Notes: generated from the letters alone by a model not told the origin. Positions 51,804-61,271 are shown, counted from the first letter of the stretch. The stretch is DNA of 64,000 nucleotides from Halorubrum sp. JWXQ-INN 858 (GCF_009806985.1 NZ_WUAX01000005.1:271373-335372), one strand, 5' to 3'. A program made the numbers and translations.

Positions 51804-54672
51804 GGCGTTCGACCCGGCCTTGGAGGTCGTACAGCGCGTTCAGCGCCTCGATCGGCGTGATCCGTGCGAGGTCGAGCTTGCGGAGATCGGCGACGAGGTC
51901 GTCCTCGACTTCCGTTTCGCGCTCCGTTCCCGCCCCCGCCTCGGCGACCTCTCCGTCCCGACCGGGGTCGGTTCCGGTTCGATCGCCGTCCCGGTCCGTT
52001 CCGTCTCTGCGGCCCGTCGTGTCGCCGCGGTTCGTATCGTCTCCGTGGTCCGTCCCGTCTCCGCGGTTCGTACCGCCTCCGTGGTCCGTCCCGCCTCCGC
52101 GGTCCGTCCCGTCTCCGTGACCCGTCGTGTCGCCGCGATTCGTGCCGTCGACGAGCTCCCGCGACCGATCGACGACCGGGCGGGGAACCCCGGCGAGCTC
52201 GGCGACCTCGACGCCGTACGACGACGACGAGGCCCCGGGAACGACCCGGTGGAGGAACGTCACCGCGCCGTCCTCGCGGGTCGCGGCGAAGTGCAGGTTG
52301 AACGCCCGCTCGCGGTCGGCGGCCAGGTCGGTGAGGTCGTGGTAATGCGTCGCAAAGAGCGTGGTCGCCGCCAGTTCGTCGTGGATGAACTCCGCGGCGG
52401 CGCGCGCGATGGCCCGGCCGTCCGTCGTCGCGGTCCCGCGGCCGACCTCGTCGAGCAGCACCAGCGACCTCGGCCCCGCGTCGTGCAGGATCTCCGTCAG
52501 CTCGCTCATCTCCCGCATGAACGTCGACTGGCCGCCGGCGATGTCGTCGGAGGCCCCGACCCGCGTGAACACCCGGTCGAAGACGGGGAGGCGGGCGGCC
52601 TGCGCCGGAACGAACGACCCGGTCTGTGCGAGCACGGTCGCCAGCGCGACCGACCGCATGTACGTCGACTTCCCGCTCATGTTCGGCCCCGTGATCACCG
52701 CGATCGACCCCCGCGGGAGGTCGGCGTCGTTCGGGACGTACGACGGCTCCGTGCGCTCGACGACGGGATGCCGTCCGCCCTCGATCTCGATGCCCGCATC
52801 GGGGTCCGTTACGAGTTCGGGCCGCACGTAGTCGTGCTCGACCGCGACGCTCGCCAGCGAGTGGAGGGCGTCGAGCTCCGCGAGGGCGTCCGCCAGCGCC
52901 TGGATCCGTTCGGTCTCTTCGGCGACGCGCTCGCGGACGTCGACGAAGCGCTCGTACTCGAGGGCGTTCGCGCGCTCGGCGGCCCCGACGATCTCCTCCT
53001 CGCGCTCCTTCAGCTCCGGCGTGTAGTAGCGCTCGCTGTTCTTCAACGTCTGGCGGCGGCGGTAGTCGTCCGGAACGCGGTCGCTGTTGGCGTCGGTCAC
53101 CTCGATGTAGTAGCCGTGGACCCGGTTGTGTCCCACCGACAGCGAGTCGATCCCGGTCCGGTCGCGCTCGGCGGCCTCCAGGTTCGCGACCCACTCGCGG
53201 CCCGCCCGCTCGGTCGCTCGGAGGTCGTCGAGATCGTCGTCGAACCCCTCCCGGATCACGTCGCCCTCGGTGAGTTCCTGTGGCGGGTCGGTCGCTATCG
53301 CCCGGTCGATCAGCTCGCGGACGGACGCCAGCTCGTCGAGGCGACCGTGGAGGTCCCGAAGGTGTTCGGTTCGCGGGCCGTCTCCGGCGTCGTCGTCGCC
53401 CTCGTCGCCCTCGTCGCCCGCCCCCGCGAGCACGCGCCTGAGCTCCGGGACGACCGCGAGGGTCGCGTGAAGCGACCGGAGGTCGCGGGCGTCCGCCCGG
53501 CCGCGGGAGACGCGACCGACGAGCCGCTCGAGGTCGTAGGCGGTCGCGAGCGAGTCGGCGACGGCCTCGCGGACGAGCGACCGGGCCGCCAGCTCGTCGA
53601 CCGCGTCGTGTCGCGACCGGATCGCGTCGGCGTCGACGAGAGGGCGACGGAGCCAGCGCTCCAGGCGGCGCCGGCCGAGCGCGCAGCTCGTCGCGTCGAG
53701 GGCGTCGAAGAGGGTGTCGCCCGCGCCGAGCCCGCGGTTCTCGAACAGCTCGAGGCTCCGCCGGGCCGCGGCGTCGAGCCGGAGGTGATCGCGGGGGTCG
53801 TACCGGCGCACGCGAGAGACGTACTCGAGCGGGCCGTCGTCGCCCTGCGTGTACTCCGCGTACGCGAGCACGGCTCCCGCCGCGCGACGCTCCGCTTCGG
53901 TGGCGAAGCGACGGTCCGGCGCGGGGACGTACGGTTCGAGCCGGTCCGTCGCGGCCTCCCGCCCGAACGCCGCCGGGTCGTACGCGTGGTCGACCCATCC
54001 GTGCTCGGCATCGGCGGGCTCGAAGGCGGGGGCGTCGGGCCCCGCGATGAGCTCGGCAGGCGCGATCCGATCGAGCTCGTCGGCGATCGTCGCTCGGTCG
54101 CCCGAGGTGACGAGACACTCGCCGGTGGCGACGTCGACGGCCGCGAGGCCGACGACTGGGGGGCCGTCCGGCTCGGTCGAGTCGCTCCCGCCGCTCGATT
54201 CGGCCGATCTCCCGTCAGGTTTCCCCGTTACGGCCGCGACGTAGTTCGTCGTCCCCGCCGCGAGGAGGTCGTCCTCGACGACGGTCCCCGGGGTGATGAC
54301 CTCGGTCACGGCGCGGTCGACGAGCCCGGACGCGGCGTCGGCGTCCTCCACCTGGTCGCCGAGCGCGACGCGGTAGCCGGCGTCGAGCAGCGCCTCGAGG
54401 TAGGGCGCGGCGTTGTCGATCGGGATCCCCGCCATCGGGTAGTCGCCCGTCGAGTCCGACCGCTCCGTGAGAGCGACCTCACAGACGCGTGCGACCGCCG
54501 CCGCGGCCTCACAGAACGCCTCGTAGAAGTCGCCCACCTGGAACAACACGAGGGCGTCCTCGTGGGCCGCACACAGGTCCGCGTACTGTGAGAGCATCGG
54601 GGTGAGGTCGTCGCGGGCGGCGGCCACCCCCGGAGGGATCCCGGTCACCGCCTGTCGGTCCGCCGTAGGCAT
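51796..54672 (-). CDS. mutS: DNA mismatch repair protein MutS
   Basis: Mismatch-recognition ATPase, 958 residues. Domain I has [10 protein letters not shown] with the Phe-x-Glu mismatch probe (near residue 44). The core lever and clamp cover ~300-620. The ATPase has Walker [12 protein letters not shown] (~660), the signature [12 protein letters not shown], Walker [17 protein letters not shown] and [10 protein letters not shown]. After VDRSRELV comes a Thr/Gly/Asp-rich tract (~850-905) built of six-residue units such as TDRGGG and TNRGDG, then a C-terminal helix-turn-helix ([13 protein letters not shown]). ATG 54672 has a TATA-like GTTTATCC about 30 bases upstream on the minus strand. The repeat tract is the odd feature. 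Confidence 0.95.
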   Translation of the reverse strand: MPTADRQAVTGIPPGVAAARDDLTPMLSQYADLCAAHEDALVLFQVGDFYEAFCEAAAAVARVCEVALTERSDSTGDYPMAGIPIDNAAPYLEALLDAGYRVALGDQVEDADAASGLVDRAVTEVITPGTVVEDDLLAAGTTNYVAAVTGKPDGRSAESSGGSDSTEPDGPPVVGLAAVDVATGECLVTSGDRATIADELDRIAPAELIAGPDAPAFEPADAEHGWVDHAYDPAAFGREAATDRLEPYVPAPDRRFATEAERRAAGAVLAYAEYTQGDDGPLEYVSRVRRYDPRDHLRLDAAARRSLELFENRGLGAGDTLFDALDATSCALGRRRLERWLRRPLVDADAIRSRHDAVDELAARSLVREAVADSLATAYDLERLVGRVSRGRADARDLRSLHATLAVVPELRRVLAGAGDEGDEGDDDAGDGPRTEHLRDLHGRLDELASVRELIDRAIATDPPQELTEGDVIREGFDDDLDDLRATERAGREWVANLEAAERDRTGIDSLSVGHNRVHGYYIEVTDANSDRVPDDYRRRQTLKNSERYYTPELKEREEEIVGAAERANALEYERFVDVRERVAEETERIQALADALAELDALHSLASVAVEHDYVRPELVTDPDAGIEIEGGRHPVVERTEPSYVPNDADLPRGSIAVITGPNMSGKSTYMRSVALATVLAQTGSFVPAQAARLPVFDRVFTRVGASDDIAGGQSTFMREMSELTEILHDAGPRSLVLLDEVGRGTATTDGRAIARAAAEFIHDELAATTLFATHYHDLTDLAADRERAFNLHFAATREDGAVTFLHRVVPGASSSSYGVEVAELAGVPRPVVDRSRELVDGTNRGDTTGHGDGTDRGGGTDHGGGTNRGDGTDHGDDTNRGDTTGRRDGTDRDGDRTGTDPGRDGEVAEAGAGTERETEVEDDLVADLRKLDLARITPIEALNALYDLQGRVERHD
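51985..52148. repeat. 18-bp repeats in mutS
   Basis: About nine imperfect copies of an 18-bp unit (forms such as GGTCCGTCCCGCCTCCGC and GGTTCGTATCGTCTCCGT) lie within mutS, coding six-residue [18 protein letters not shown] units. As 18 is divisible by three, changes in copy number keep the frame. Confidence 0.85.
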
Positions 54673-54710
54673 ATATCCCGGATCGGGTCGCCCGCGGGGA
54701 TAAACGGTGC

Positions 54711-54795
54711 GGAGGCGACGGCCCCGTGGACTCGGCGGCCCTGTGGAGGCGCCGGTCCTGTGGAGGCGACGGCCCTGCGGAGGCGACGACGCTTC
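54711..54795. repeat. 17-bp repeats in the mutS/J-protein divergent gap
   Basis: Four 17-bp units (54711-54727, 54728-54744, 54745-54761, 54762-54778) plus a partial fifth, consensus GGAGGCGACGGCCCTGT. They lie between the divergent promoters, just beyond the mutS TATA-like box. Confidence 0.85.
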
Positions 54796-54835
54796 CGCCC
54801 GAGAGCCTTACAACGCTGGCGGCCCGATCGATCCC

Positions 54836-55384
54836 GTGGCGAACCGAACGATCGTCGTCGGGATGGCTGCGACCTTCGCCGGGCTCACGGCCCTGCTCGT
54901 GATCGCGGGGATCGTCGTCAACCCCCTCCTCCTCGCGGTCGCCCTCCCGTTCGGCGCGGCGACGTACCTCCTGTGGTACCACGCGAGCGGGCGGCTCCGC
55001 GAGCGCGTCCGTCGGGAGGCCGCCGGCGAGCAGAACGGCCGAACGGACGCGTGGCGGCGTGCTCGCGCGGAGACCAACCGGCGGGACGCCTCCCGGTCGG
55101 CGGGCGGTGCGCGCGGGCGACACGCCGGGGCACGCGCTCGCGGCGAGGGCTCCCGGCGCGGCGAGGGCTCCCGGCGCGGCGACCCCCGCGATCGCGCGCC
55201 CCGGACGGACACGATGTCGAAGCGGGCCGCCTACCGGACGCTCGGCGTCGAGCCGAGCGCCGACGCCGACGCCGTCAGGACCGCCTATCGCGAGCGGGCC
55301 AAGCGGCTCCATCCCGACCGCGAGAACGGCGACGAGGAAGGGTTCAAGCGGCTGACGGAGGCGTACGAGGTCGTGAAACGCTGA
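54836..55384 (+). CDS. Membrane-anchored J-domain protein
   Basis: A 182-residue DnaJ-type co-chaperone. Two hydrophobic helices (TIVVGMAATFAGLTALLVIA and VVNPLLLAVALPFGAATYLL, residues 4-50) anchor it. A basic, low-complexity Arg/Ala/Gly linker follows (~55-122) with repeated ARGEGSRRGEGSRRG. The J domain is C-terminal: YRTLGVEPSADADAVRTAYR and RLHPDRENGDEEGFKRLTEA, with the essential HPD present. It would recruit Hsp70 (DnaK) to the membrane. GTG 54836 is chosen because it precedes the first helix closely. It is the reverse of ordinary DnaJ order. Confidence 0.85.
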   Translation: MANRTIVVGMAATFAGLTALLVIAGIVVNPLLLAVALPFGAATYLLWYHASGRLRERVRREAAGEQNGRTDAWRRARAETNRRDASRSAGGARGRHAGARARGEGSRRGEGSRRGDPRDRAPRTDTMSKRAAYRTLGVEPSADADAVRTAYRERAKRLHPDRENGDEEGFKRLTEAYEVVKR

Positions 55385-55481
55385 TCTCCGATGCCCGGTG
55401 GCCGTTCCCCGTTCACCGTTCCCCGTTCCAAACGGAAGGGCAACCGAAACCGTCGTGGTCGAGCGCGCGGATCCCGACGAT

Positions 55482-55787
55482 ATGGCGAAGTGGCTCCACA
55501 GCGGACGGCGGCGGGACCTCTGTGCGCTGTTGTACGACGCCGGCGAGCTCCGTGCACAGTCGCTGAAGAGTCGACTCGAGTCCCACTACGACGAGCGGAT
55601 CGACCCGGCCTCGTTTTACGGGACGCTCACGGCTCTCGTCGAATCCGGGTTCCTCGACCGGCGAACCGAGGGGATCGCGGACGTGTACGCGCTGACCGAC
55701 GCGGGCGAGCGCGCCCTGCTGGACCACTACGAGTGGCTCGGCGACCGCGTCGACGAGGGGGATCGGAACTCAAAGGTTAATAAGTAA
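55482..55787 (+). CDS. PadR-like winged-helix transcription regulator
   Basis: A 101-residue winged-helix protein. MAKWLHSGRRRDLCALLYDA starts it; SLKSRLESHYDERIDPASFY and GTLTALVESGFLDRRTEGIA form the helix-turn-helix and wing, and ALTDAGERALLDHYEWLGDR ends the PadR-like pattern. No C-terminal dimerisation domain of larger PadR proteins is seen. Its TAA falls within an inverted repeat ahead of nikR, 18 bases upstream of that gene, so the two may be one transcript. An in-frame GTG at 55455 is an alternative start. Its ligand is unknown. Confidence 0.75.
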   Translation: MAKWLHSGRRRDLCALLYDAGELRAQSLKSRLESHYDERIDPASFYGTLTALVESGFLDRRTEGIADVYALTDAGERALLDHYEWLGDRVDEGDRNSKVNK

Positions 55788-55804
55788 ACGCGACTGAGTT
55801 ATTA
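55778..55804. promoter_or_regulatory. Inverted repeat abutting nikR, possible operator
   Basis: TAATAA (55778-55783) and TTATTA (55799-55804) are exact inverted copies 15 bases apart, ending one base before the nikR ATG. Bacterial NikR sites have two 6-bp arms about 16 bases apart, similar geometry. Autoregulation is inference. Confidence 0.4.
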
Positions 55805-55805
55805 C

Positions 55806-56294
55806 ATGGCCGTAGTCAGCGTTTCGATGCCCGAAGAGCTCCTCGAACGTCTCGACGAGTTCGCGGACGAGCACGGATACACGGGGCGAAGCGAGGTGGT
55901 TCGTGAGGCGTCGCGGAACCTCCTCGGAGAGTTCGAGGACGCGAAACTGGAGGACCGGCCGCTGATGGCGGTCGTCACCGTCCTGTTCAACTACGAGACG
56001 ACGAGCGTCGAGGAGCGGATGATGCACCTCAGGCACGAACACGAGCGGCTCGTCGCCTCCAACTTCCACAGCCACGTCGGCCCACACTACTGTATGGAGC
56101 TGTTCGTTCTGGAGGGCGACCTCGCGGAGATCTCGACGTTCGTCGGGAAGGTCCGCGCGACGAAGGACACGCTCACGGTCGATTACAGCGTGATGCCCGT
56201 CGACGAGTTCGGGCCCGGCGGGCTGGACGGCGGGCACGGACACGCCCACGGGCACGGACACGGCGATGACGACGATCACGACTCCGAAGAGTAG
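55806..56294 (+). CDS. nikR: NikR-type nickel-responsive regulator with His-rich tail
   Basis: Ribbon-helix-helix repressor with an ACT-like nickel domain, 162 residues. [20 protein letters not shown] and [17 protein letters not shown] are the DNA-binding part. The metal domain has H77/H79 (RHEHE), H88, H90 and C96 in [11 protein letters not shown], which correspond to the high-affinity nickel ligands of E. coli NikR. The last ~25 residues are [17 protein letters not shown], an extra histidine tail able to bind Ni or other divalent metals. No nickel transporter or urease gene is in the window. It follows the PadR-like gene and an inverted repeat that could be its operator. Confidence 0.9.
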   Translation: MAVVSVSMPEELLERLDEFADEHGYTGRSEVVREASRNLLGEFEDAKLEDRPLMAVVTVLFNYETTSVEERMMHLRHEHERLVASNFHSHVGPHYCMELFVLEGDLAEISTFVGKVRATKDTLTVDYSVMPVDEFGPGGLDGGHGHAHGHGHGDDDDHDSEE

Positions 56295-56348
56295 CGCGGG
56301 ACGGGGTCGGCGGTCGTCGGCCGGGTCAGTCGACGGTCGTCAGGTCGA

Positions 56349-56813
56349 TCACTCGGGGGTCGCCGACGCGGAGTGGCGCTCGATGTTCTCCCAGACGTCC
56401 GTCATGCGCTCGCCGGTGAGCGCGATCAGGTCCTCGACCTCCTCGTCGCAGTCGCCGGGCGCACAGCCGAGGTCGCGGATCGCCTTCGTCGCCGAGACGT
56501 GGTGGACGTGGACCCCGTCGTCGGTGGCGGTCTCGTAGACGACCGTCGTACAGGGGAGCAGCCCCGCGAGCGTCGGGTCGATCGCGAGCGCGTCGCGGGC
56601 GATCTCGGGGTGGCAGACGACGATGAGCGCGGTCCGCTCGACGTCGTCCTCGCCGAGCATTCCTTCGATCATCGAGTCCAATCGAGTCACCTTCACCGTC
56701 TCGAAGTCGGCGAGTTCGTGTTCGAGTTGGACGAACGGGACGGCGTCCTCGAACGGAACGTCCAACGTCGTGTGTAAGGCCTCCTCGGCGGTCGGGGTCG
56801 CGGATCGGGTCAT
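56349..56813 (-). CDS. DUF302 family protein
   Basis: A 154-residue soluble protein of the DUF302 family. After a polar start (MTRSATPTAEEALHTTLDVP) come VPFVQLEHELADFETVKVTR, TALIVVCHPEIARDALAIDP and AGLLPCTTVVYETATDDGVH, the alternating pattern of this family, whose function is unsettled (some members are tied to redox or heme). CAPGDC near the C-terminus could bind a metal. It converges on nikR with a gap of 54 bases; a metal-related role would be guesswork. Confidence 0.8.
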   Translation of the reverse strand: MTRSATPTAEEALHTTLDVPFEDAVPFVQLEHELADFETVKVTRLDSMIEGMLGEDDVERTALIVVCHPEIARDALAIDPTLAGLLPCTTVVYETATDDGVHVHHVSATKAIRDLGCAPGDCDEEVEDLIALTGERMTDVWENIERHSASATPE

Positions 56814-56995
56814 ACTCGACGTGGGGGGTGGGGACTCAAAAGGCTTCGCGAGGTGTTTGCTCGCCTACAGCCGCCGAGCACCGCACCCACTCGGGATCGC
56901 GGAACCGACGATGAACGTCCGGTTCCCGGCGTCGGCGACGGCCCCCGATCGCTGCCCTCCCGTCCCCGAGAACGCGGTTCCCGGGACGAGTCGCG

Positions 56996-57003
56996 GGGTT
57001 TAA
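56996..57003 (+). promoter_or_regulatory. TATA-like box for the 57029 gene
   Basis: GGTTTAAT lies 26-33 bases before ATG 57029; leaderless start expected. Confidence 0.5.
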
Positions 57004-57028
57004 TCGCGTCTCGCCCCTATCGCCGTCG

Positions 57029-57628
57029 ATGGCCGACAGCTACCGTGGCGTGTTCGGGGCGATCCCGTACGCGATCCGCAACACGGAGTCGTGGACGATG
57101 CGCGCGTACGGCGCCGTCGGGACGCTCGCGGCGGCGCTCATCACGATCGTCGTGACGCTGGCGCTCGTCGTCTGGATGGCGGAGACGGCCGACATGGAGG
57201 GCGGGCTGTTCCTGTTCTCCCGGTCGCTGTACGTGGTCGTCGGCTTCGCCGCCGTCGCCCCGCTCTTGGCTCCCCTGCTGTTCGTCGCACGCCGGCATCG
57301 ACGGAACGACCCCGTCGCCGACGGCTACGACCGGAAGCTGGCGTACACGGGGTTCCTCTTCCTCGCGTCGCTGTACGTCGGCATGGTGATCTCCGCCCCG
57401 GCCGACCTCCGGGACCCGACCGACTCCGTCGTCGTCGCCGCGCTGTACGCGCTGCCGCCTCTCTCGGGGCTCGTCCCTCCGACGCTCGCCGGCGCTCTCG
57501 TCTTCCTGACCCATCGCCGGCTTCGCGGGTCGGGCGACGGGGACGAGAGCGAGGCAGTTGACGGGGAGAACGGAGGCGATGCCGAGGGGGTTGACGGCCC
57601 CCACGTGGACGACGCCGAACCCGAGTGA
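57029..57628 (+). CDS. Haloarchaeal membrane protein, function unknown
   Basis: A 199-residue integral membrane protein, not recognised by function. It has about five hydrophobic segments: AAALITIVVTLALVVWMAET, LYVVVGFAAVAPLLAPLLF, FLFLASLYVGMVISAP, VVVAALYALPPLSGLVP and TLAGALVFLTHRRL. The start is MADSYRGVFGAIPYAIRNTE. The C-terminal 30 residues are acidic, cytoplasmic by charge, and repeat-poor. A TATA-like box lies at the right place upstream. It stands between DUF302 and DUF5812 genes with no evident partner. Confidence 0.72.
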   Translation: MADSYRGVFGAIPYAIRNTESWTMRAYGAVGTLAAALITIVVTLALVVWMAETADMEGGLFLFSRSLYVVVGFAAVAPLLAPLLFVARRHRRNDPVADGYDRKLAYTGFLFLASLYVGMVISAPADLRDPTDSVVVAALYALPPLSGLVPPTLAGALVFLTHRRLRGSGDGDESEAVDGENGGDAEGVDGPHVDDAEPE

Positions 57629-57744
57629 GCCCCGTCCACGGACCCGGCTGACCGTCGTCCACGGGTTCGCTTCCGGACTCCCCCTTCGTCCGCCCCCGGG
57701 CCGCGCTCGAAACCCCGAAAAGGCTCCGTCGCGTAGCGCCGCCG

Positions 57745-58215
57745 ATGACCGACGAGAAGGAGGGCACGTTCCTCGTCACCCACGTTGAGCCGGAGTCGGC
57801 CGTCCTGAAGGACGTTCACGACGGCCAGGTCCACACGCTGAGTTCGAACCCCGGGCTGGCGGTCGACGACGCCGTCGAGGCGACGGTCGCGCCCGACCCG
57901 CCGATGGAGGTCACGTATCAAGTGATCGAGGTCGCGGAGCGCCGCGGGCTCTCGATCGAGCGGAGCGAGGAGCCGCCGACGGCACACGAACGCGAAATCG
58001 CGGCCGACCAACCGGTCGGCGAGCTGACGCGCGAGCCGCGGGCGGGGATCGGGGAGATACACGTGTTGACTCCGGCGGAGGGAACGGCCGAGCAGGCGGC
58101 GACGGACGTGATCGAGGACCGCGAGGGAACGCTCTCGCGTGCCGCGCGGTTCGGCGTGAACCGCGTCGAGGTCCGCGCGGAGCCGGGCGTGGTGAGCGTT
58201 CGGTACCTGCCGTAG
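57745..58215 (+). CDS. DUF5812 family haloarchaeal protein
   Basis: A 156-residue acidic soluble protein, assigned to DUF5812 from memory. EKEGTFLVTHVEPESAVLKD and TLSSNPGLAVDDAVEATVAP form a beta-rich N-terminal half, and YQVIEVAERRGLSIERSEEP leads to GEIHVLTPAEGTAEQAATDV and the final VVSVRYLP. No catalytic motif is evident. It is transcribed alone, converging on the next gene. Confidence 0.75.
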   Translation: MTDEKEGTFLVTHVEPESAVLKDVHDGQVHTLSSNPGLAVDDAVEATVAPDPPMEVTYQVIEVAERRGLSIERSEEPPTAHEREIAADQPVGELTREPRAGIGEIHVLTPAEGTAEQAATDVIEDREGTLSRAARFGVNRVEVRAEPGVVSVRYLP

Positions 58216-58263
58216 CCGGGTCGGCTCGCCCATCTCGTCGGCCCGTCTGCCTCGTTCGCCCGC

Positions 58264-58596
58264 CTACCTCGTCGGCCCGTCCGCGCTCTGGACCAGCCAG
58301 CCGCCGTCGACGTCGCCGGGGCGGGTCTCGTAGACGACCTCGGTCGCCTCGTCGACGGTCGCCTCGGCGACCGGCTCGCCGTCGACCTCGATCCGCTCCA
58401 CCCGGAACGGGACGTCGAGGCTGTCGCCACAACAGCCGACGTCGACGAACTCCTCGCGGCGGTCCCCGACCGCGACCGTGCCGAGGACGCGCTTGAAGTA
58501 CCCGCGGTACCGCTCCGTCCCGATCTGTTCGCGCCCCCAGCCGCCGAGTCCCTCGGGATACGAGAGCACGACGCGGGAGGCAATCGGTCGATTCAT
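58264..58596 (-). CDS. Haloarchaeal conserved protein, function unknown
   Basis: A 110-residue soluble protein. It opens MNRPIASRVVLSYPEGLGGW, then GREQIGTERYRGYFKRVLGT and EEFVDVGCCGDSLDVPFRVE, and closes with a tryptophan near GDVDGGWLVQSADGP. The adjacent cysteines (CC) suggest metal or redox chemistry but nothing confirms it. The ATG at 58596 fits a compact family start; 25 upstream codons in frame look unrelated. Convergent with the DUF5812 gene, divergent from secF. Confidence 0.65.
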   Translation of the reverse strand: MNRPIASRVVLSYPEGLGGWGREQIGTERYRGYFKRVLGTVAVGDRREEFVDVGCCGDSLDVPFRVERIEVDGEPVAEATVDEATEVVYETRPGDVDGGWLVQSADGPTR

Positions 58597-58754
58597 GGCG
58601 ACCACTACGGCGTCGTGGCGGAAACGGGTTTCGCCGGTCCGGAACGCCCACGACCGATCGGCGGCCCCCACGACCTATCGGCGGTTCGCGCGGGCGTTTC
58701 CTCCGAGTTAGAGAGATAAGAAGGCTTATTCGGGCTCACGGACGAAACCGTTTC

Positions 58755-59639
58755 ATGGTAGCGATCGAGGTACCGGAAGTCGACTACACCGAGTACACGA
58801 ACCGACAGCTCGTGCTCGTCCCGCTTGCGGTGCTCGCGCTGGCGCTCGTGATCATCGGCGGCTGGTACCTCGCGACGGGTGCCCCCGCGAACCTCGGGTT
58901 GGAGTTCACCGGCGGCGTCGAGCTCCGGATCGCCGACGACGGCGAGGGGAACATGGAGGAACGCATCGAGGCGGCGTTCTCCGAGGAGCCGGACGCGATC
59001 CGGTCGATCCCCGCCGACGACGTCTACGTCGTGACGTTCCGCGCCGACGCCGACGACCCTGGCGGGCTCGCGAGCGATCTGGAGGATCAGGCGAGCGCGG
59101 CGGGGCTGTCGACTGAGGCGGTCGATCAGGTGTCGCCGAGCTTCGCGGCCGACACCGCCCAGACCGCGATCTTCGGGGTCGCCCTCGCGTTCCTCGGAAT
59201 GAGCGTGCTCGTCTTCGCGCTGTTCCGGACGTTCGTCCCCTCGGTCGCGGTCGTCGCCTCCGCGTTCTCCGACATCGTCATCCCCATCGCGGCGATGAAC
59301 CTGATCGGCATCGAGATGACCCTCGGGACGGTCGCGGCGCTGTTGATGATCATCGGATACAGCGTCGACTCCGACATCCTGTTGAACAACTCCGTGCTGC
59401 GACGGACCGGGGACTTCTACGAGTCGGTCAGCCGTGCGATGCGGACCGGGGTGACGATGACCGTCACCTCGATGGCCGCGATGATCGTCATGGCGATCGT
59501 CGCGACCGTCTTCGGTATCGACCTGCTTCGCGACATCGGGATCATCCTCGCGATCGGGCTGGCAGCCGACCTGATGAACACCTATCTGATGAACGTCACC
59601 CTGCTTCGCTGGTACAAGTTCGAGGGGGTGAACCGCTGA
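58755..59639 (+). CDS. secF: Protein-export membrane protein SecF
   Basis: Subunit of the SecDF complex, which pulls translocating proteins outward using an ion gradient. 294 residues with six helices: TM1 is VLVPLAVLALALVIIGGWYL, the periplasmic part holds LGLEFTGGVELRI, and TM2-6 follow from ~133 with LGTVAALLMIIGYSVDSDIL, the RND-type acidic site, and VLRRTGDFYE. In haloarchaea secF precedes secD; here the secD ATG touches the secF stop. A T-rich box near 58722 is the likely promoter region. Confidence 0.96.
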   Translation: MVAIEVPEVDYTEYTNRQLVLVPLAVLALALVIIGGWYLATGAPANLGLEFTGGVELRIADDGEGNMEERIEAAFSEEPDAIRSIPADDVYVVTFRADADDPGGLASDLEDQASAAGLSTEAVDQVSPSFAADTAQTAIFGVALAFLGMSVLVFALFRTFVPSVAVVASAFSDIVIPIAAMNLIGIEMTLGTVAALLMIIGYSVDSDILLNNSVLRRTGDFYESVSRAMRTGVTMTVTSMAAMIVMAIVATVFGIDLLRDIGIILAIGLAADLMNTYLMNVTLLRWYKFEGVNR

Positions 59640-61241
59640 ATGCTCGACCCGATCAAGAAGAACTGGCGCGTGCTGCTGCTCGTCGTCGTCATCGTCGCGG
59701 CGTCGATCGCGCTGTTCGCCCCCCAGTTCGCGCCCGACACCGCCCCCGGCGAGGAGGACGCCGACGCGAGACAGGGGCTGACGAACCTCCAGTACGGGCT
59801 CGACTTAGCCGGCGGGACGCGCGTTCGCGCGCCGCTGCTCGGCTACACCGCGACCGGCGTGGAGTTCGACGGCGACAACCCCTCCGAGGTGGCGTCGAAC
59901 GTCGCCGCCGAACTCGACGGCGTCTCGACCCGGGAGGTCAACGCCGAACGCCTCTCGGAGGACGGCGGCGAGGTCGAGGTGACCGACCCGGACGTCACGG
60001 AAGCGCAGTTCCGCGACGCGATGGACGCGTCCGGATACGCGCATAGCGGTGTCCGCGCGGGCGTCACCGAGGAGACGCGCAACGCGGCCGTTCGCGTCAT
60101 CGAGGGGAAGATCAACGAGGCGGGTCTCTCCGGCGGCAGCGTTCAACAGGTGCAGTCGATCACCGGCGAGTGGTTCGTCCTCGTCGAGGTCCCCGGCGAG
60201 GACCGTCAGGACGTGATCGAGCTGTTGGAGGAGCGCGGGACCGTCCAGATCGACATCGCCTACCCCGATTCGGACGCCGAGGACGGCCTCGGCGTCGAGG
60301 AGGAGGTGCTCGTCCAACAGGACTTCGAGAACATCGGTACCGCCGGCCGCGACGACCAGGACCAGCCGTACGTCCCCGTCTCGGTCATCAACGAGGCCCC
60401 GGAGGGCGAGCGGTCGCCCGCCGAGCGGTTCCAGGACGCGGTCGTCGATCGCGGGGTCGCGACCTCAAGCGGGGGCGCGCGATGTACCTACATGCAGGAC
60501 CCGGTCGGCGAGAGCAACGAGCCGTGTCTCCTGCTCGTCGTCGACGGCGAGGTCGTCAACGCCTTCGGCATGAACGACGGGCTCGCGGAGAGCATGGTAC
60601 GCGGGTCGTGGGCCGACACCGGGAACTTCCGGCTGACCACCACCTCCTTCGAGGACGCACAGCAGGTGTCGATCAACCTTCGCGCGGGCGCGCTCCCCGC
60701 CGAACTCGACATCGAGGGACAGGGGACGTCCTCGACGATCACGGCCTCACAGGGTGAGGACTTCCGGGTCTACTCGATGATCACCGGCCTGTTCGCGATC
60801 TTCGCGGTGGCCGGAATGGTGTTCTTACGCTACCGCGAGCCGAAGGTGGCGCTCCCGATGATCGTCACCGCGCTCGCGGAGGTGTACGCCCTGCTCGGCT
60901 TCGCCGCGCTCGTCGGCTACCCGATCGAGCTCGCGGTCATCGCCGGATTCATCGCCGTCGTCGGGACGGGGGTGGACGACCTCGTGATCATCGCCGACGA
61001 GGTGATGAGCGAGGGCGACGTGAACTCGCGGAAGGTGTTCGACTCGCGGTTCCGCCGCGCGTTCTGGGTGATCGGTGCCGCGGCCGCGACGACGATCATC
61101 GCGATGTCGCCGCTGATGGTGTTGAGCCTCGGCGACCTCTCCGGGTTCGCCATCTTCACCATCCTCGGCGTGCTGATCGGCGTGTTGATCACCAGGCCCG
61201 CGTACGGCGACATCCTCCGGCGGCTGCTGACGGTTCGGTGA
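59640..61241 (+). CDS. secD: Protein-export membrane protein SecD
   Basis: Partner of SecF, 533 residues. TM1 is VLLLVVVIVAASIALFAPQF; the large extracellular domain (~35-375) starts with LQYGLDLAGGTRVRAPLLGY, the D-x-x-GG motif. Five further helices include VIAGFIAVVGTGVDDLVIIA, with the transport aspartates, and RRAFWVIGAAAATTIIAMSP. It begins at the base after the secF stop. It converges on the RNase HII gene with a gap of only 28 bases. Confidence 0.96.
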   Translation: MLDPIKKNWRVLLLVVVIVAASIALFAPQFAPDTAPGEEDADARQGLTNLQYGLDLAGGTRVRAPLLGYTATGVEFDGDNPSEVASNVAAELDGVSTREVNAERLSEDGGEVEVTDPDVTEAQFRDAMDASGYAHSGVRAGVTEETRNAAVRVIEGKINEAGLSGGSVQQVQSITGEWFVLVEVPGEDRQDVIELLEERGTVQIDIAYPDSDAEDGLGVEEEVLVQQDFENIGTAGRDDQDQPYVPVSVINEAPEGERSPAERFQDAVVDRGVATSSGGARCTYMQDPVGESNEPCLLLVVDGEVVNAFGMNDGLAESMVRGSWADTGNFRLTTTSFEDAQQVSINLRAGALPAELDIEGQGTSSTITASQGEDFRVYSMITGLFAIFAVAGMVFLRYREPKVALPMIVTALAEVYALLGFAALVGYPIELAVIAGFIAVVGTGVDDLVIIADEVMSEGDVNSRKVFDSRFRRAFWVIGAAAATTIIAMSPLMVLSLGDLSGFAIFTILGVLIGVLITRPAYGDILRRLLTVR

Positions 61242-61266
61242 GCGGCGGGCCGCTCCCCCTGGCCCC

Positions 61267-61271
61267 TTTTT
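61267..61271 (+). terminator. Short T-run after secD
   Basis: TTTTT follows GGCCCC 26 bases past the secD stop and lies at the stop of the opposing rnhB gene (TAA at 61270-61272). It is the only T-run in the gap and a candidate archaeal terminator, but short. Confidence 0.35.

Noticed and set aside
51259-54591. 1110-codon plus-strand frame opposite mutS
   Set aside because: It is an antisense shadow of mutL/mutS caused by high GC; the product is Arg/Val-rich with no family motif, while mutS has all expected motifs.
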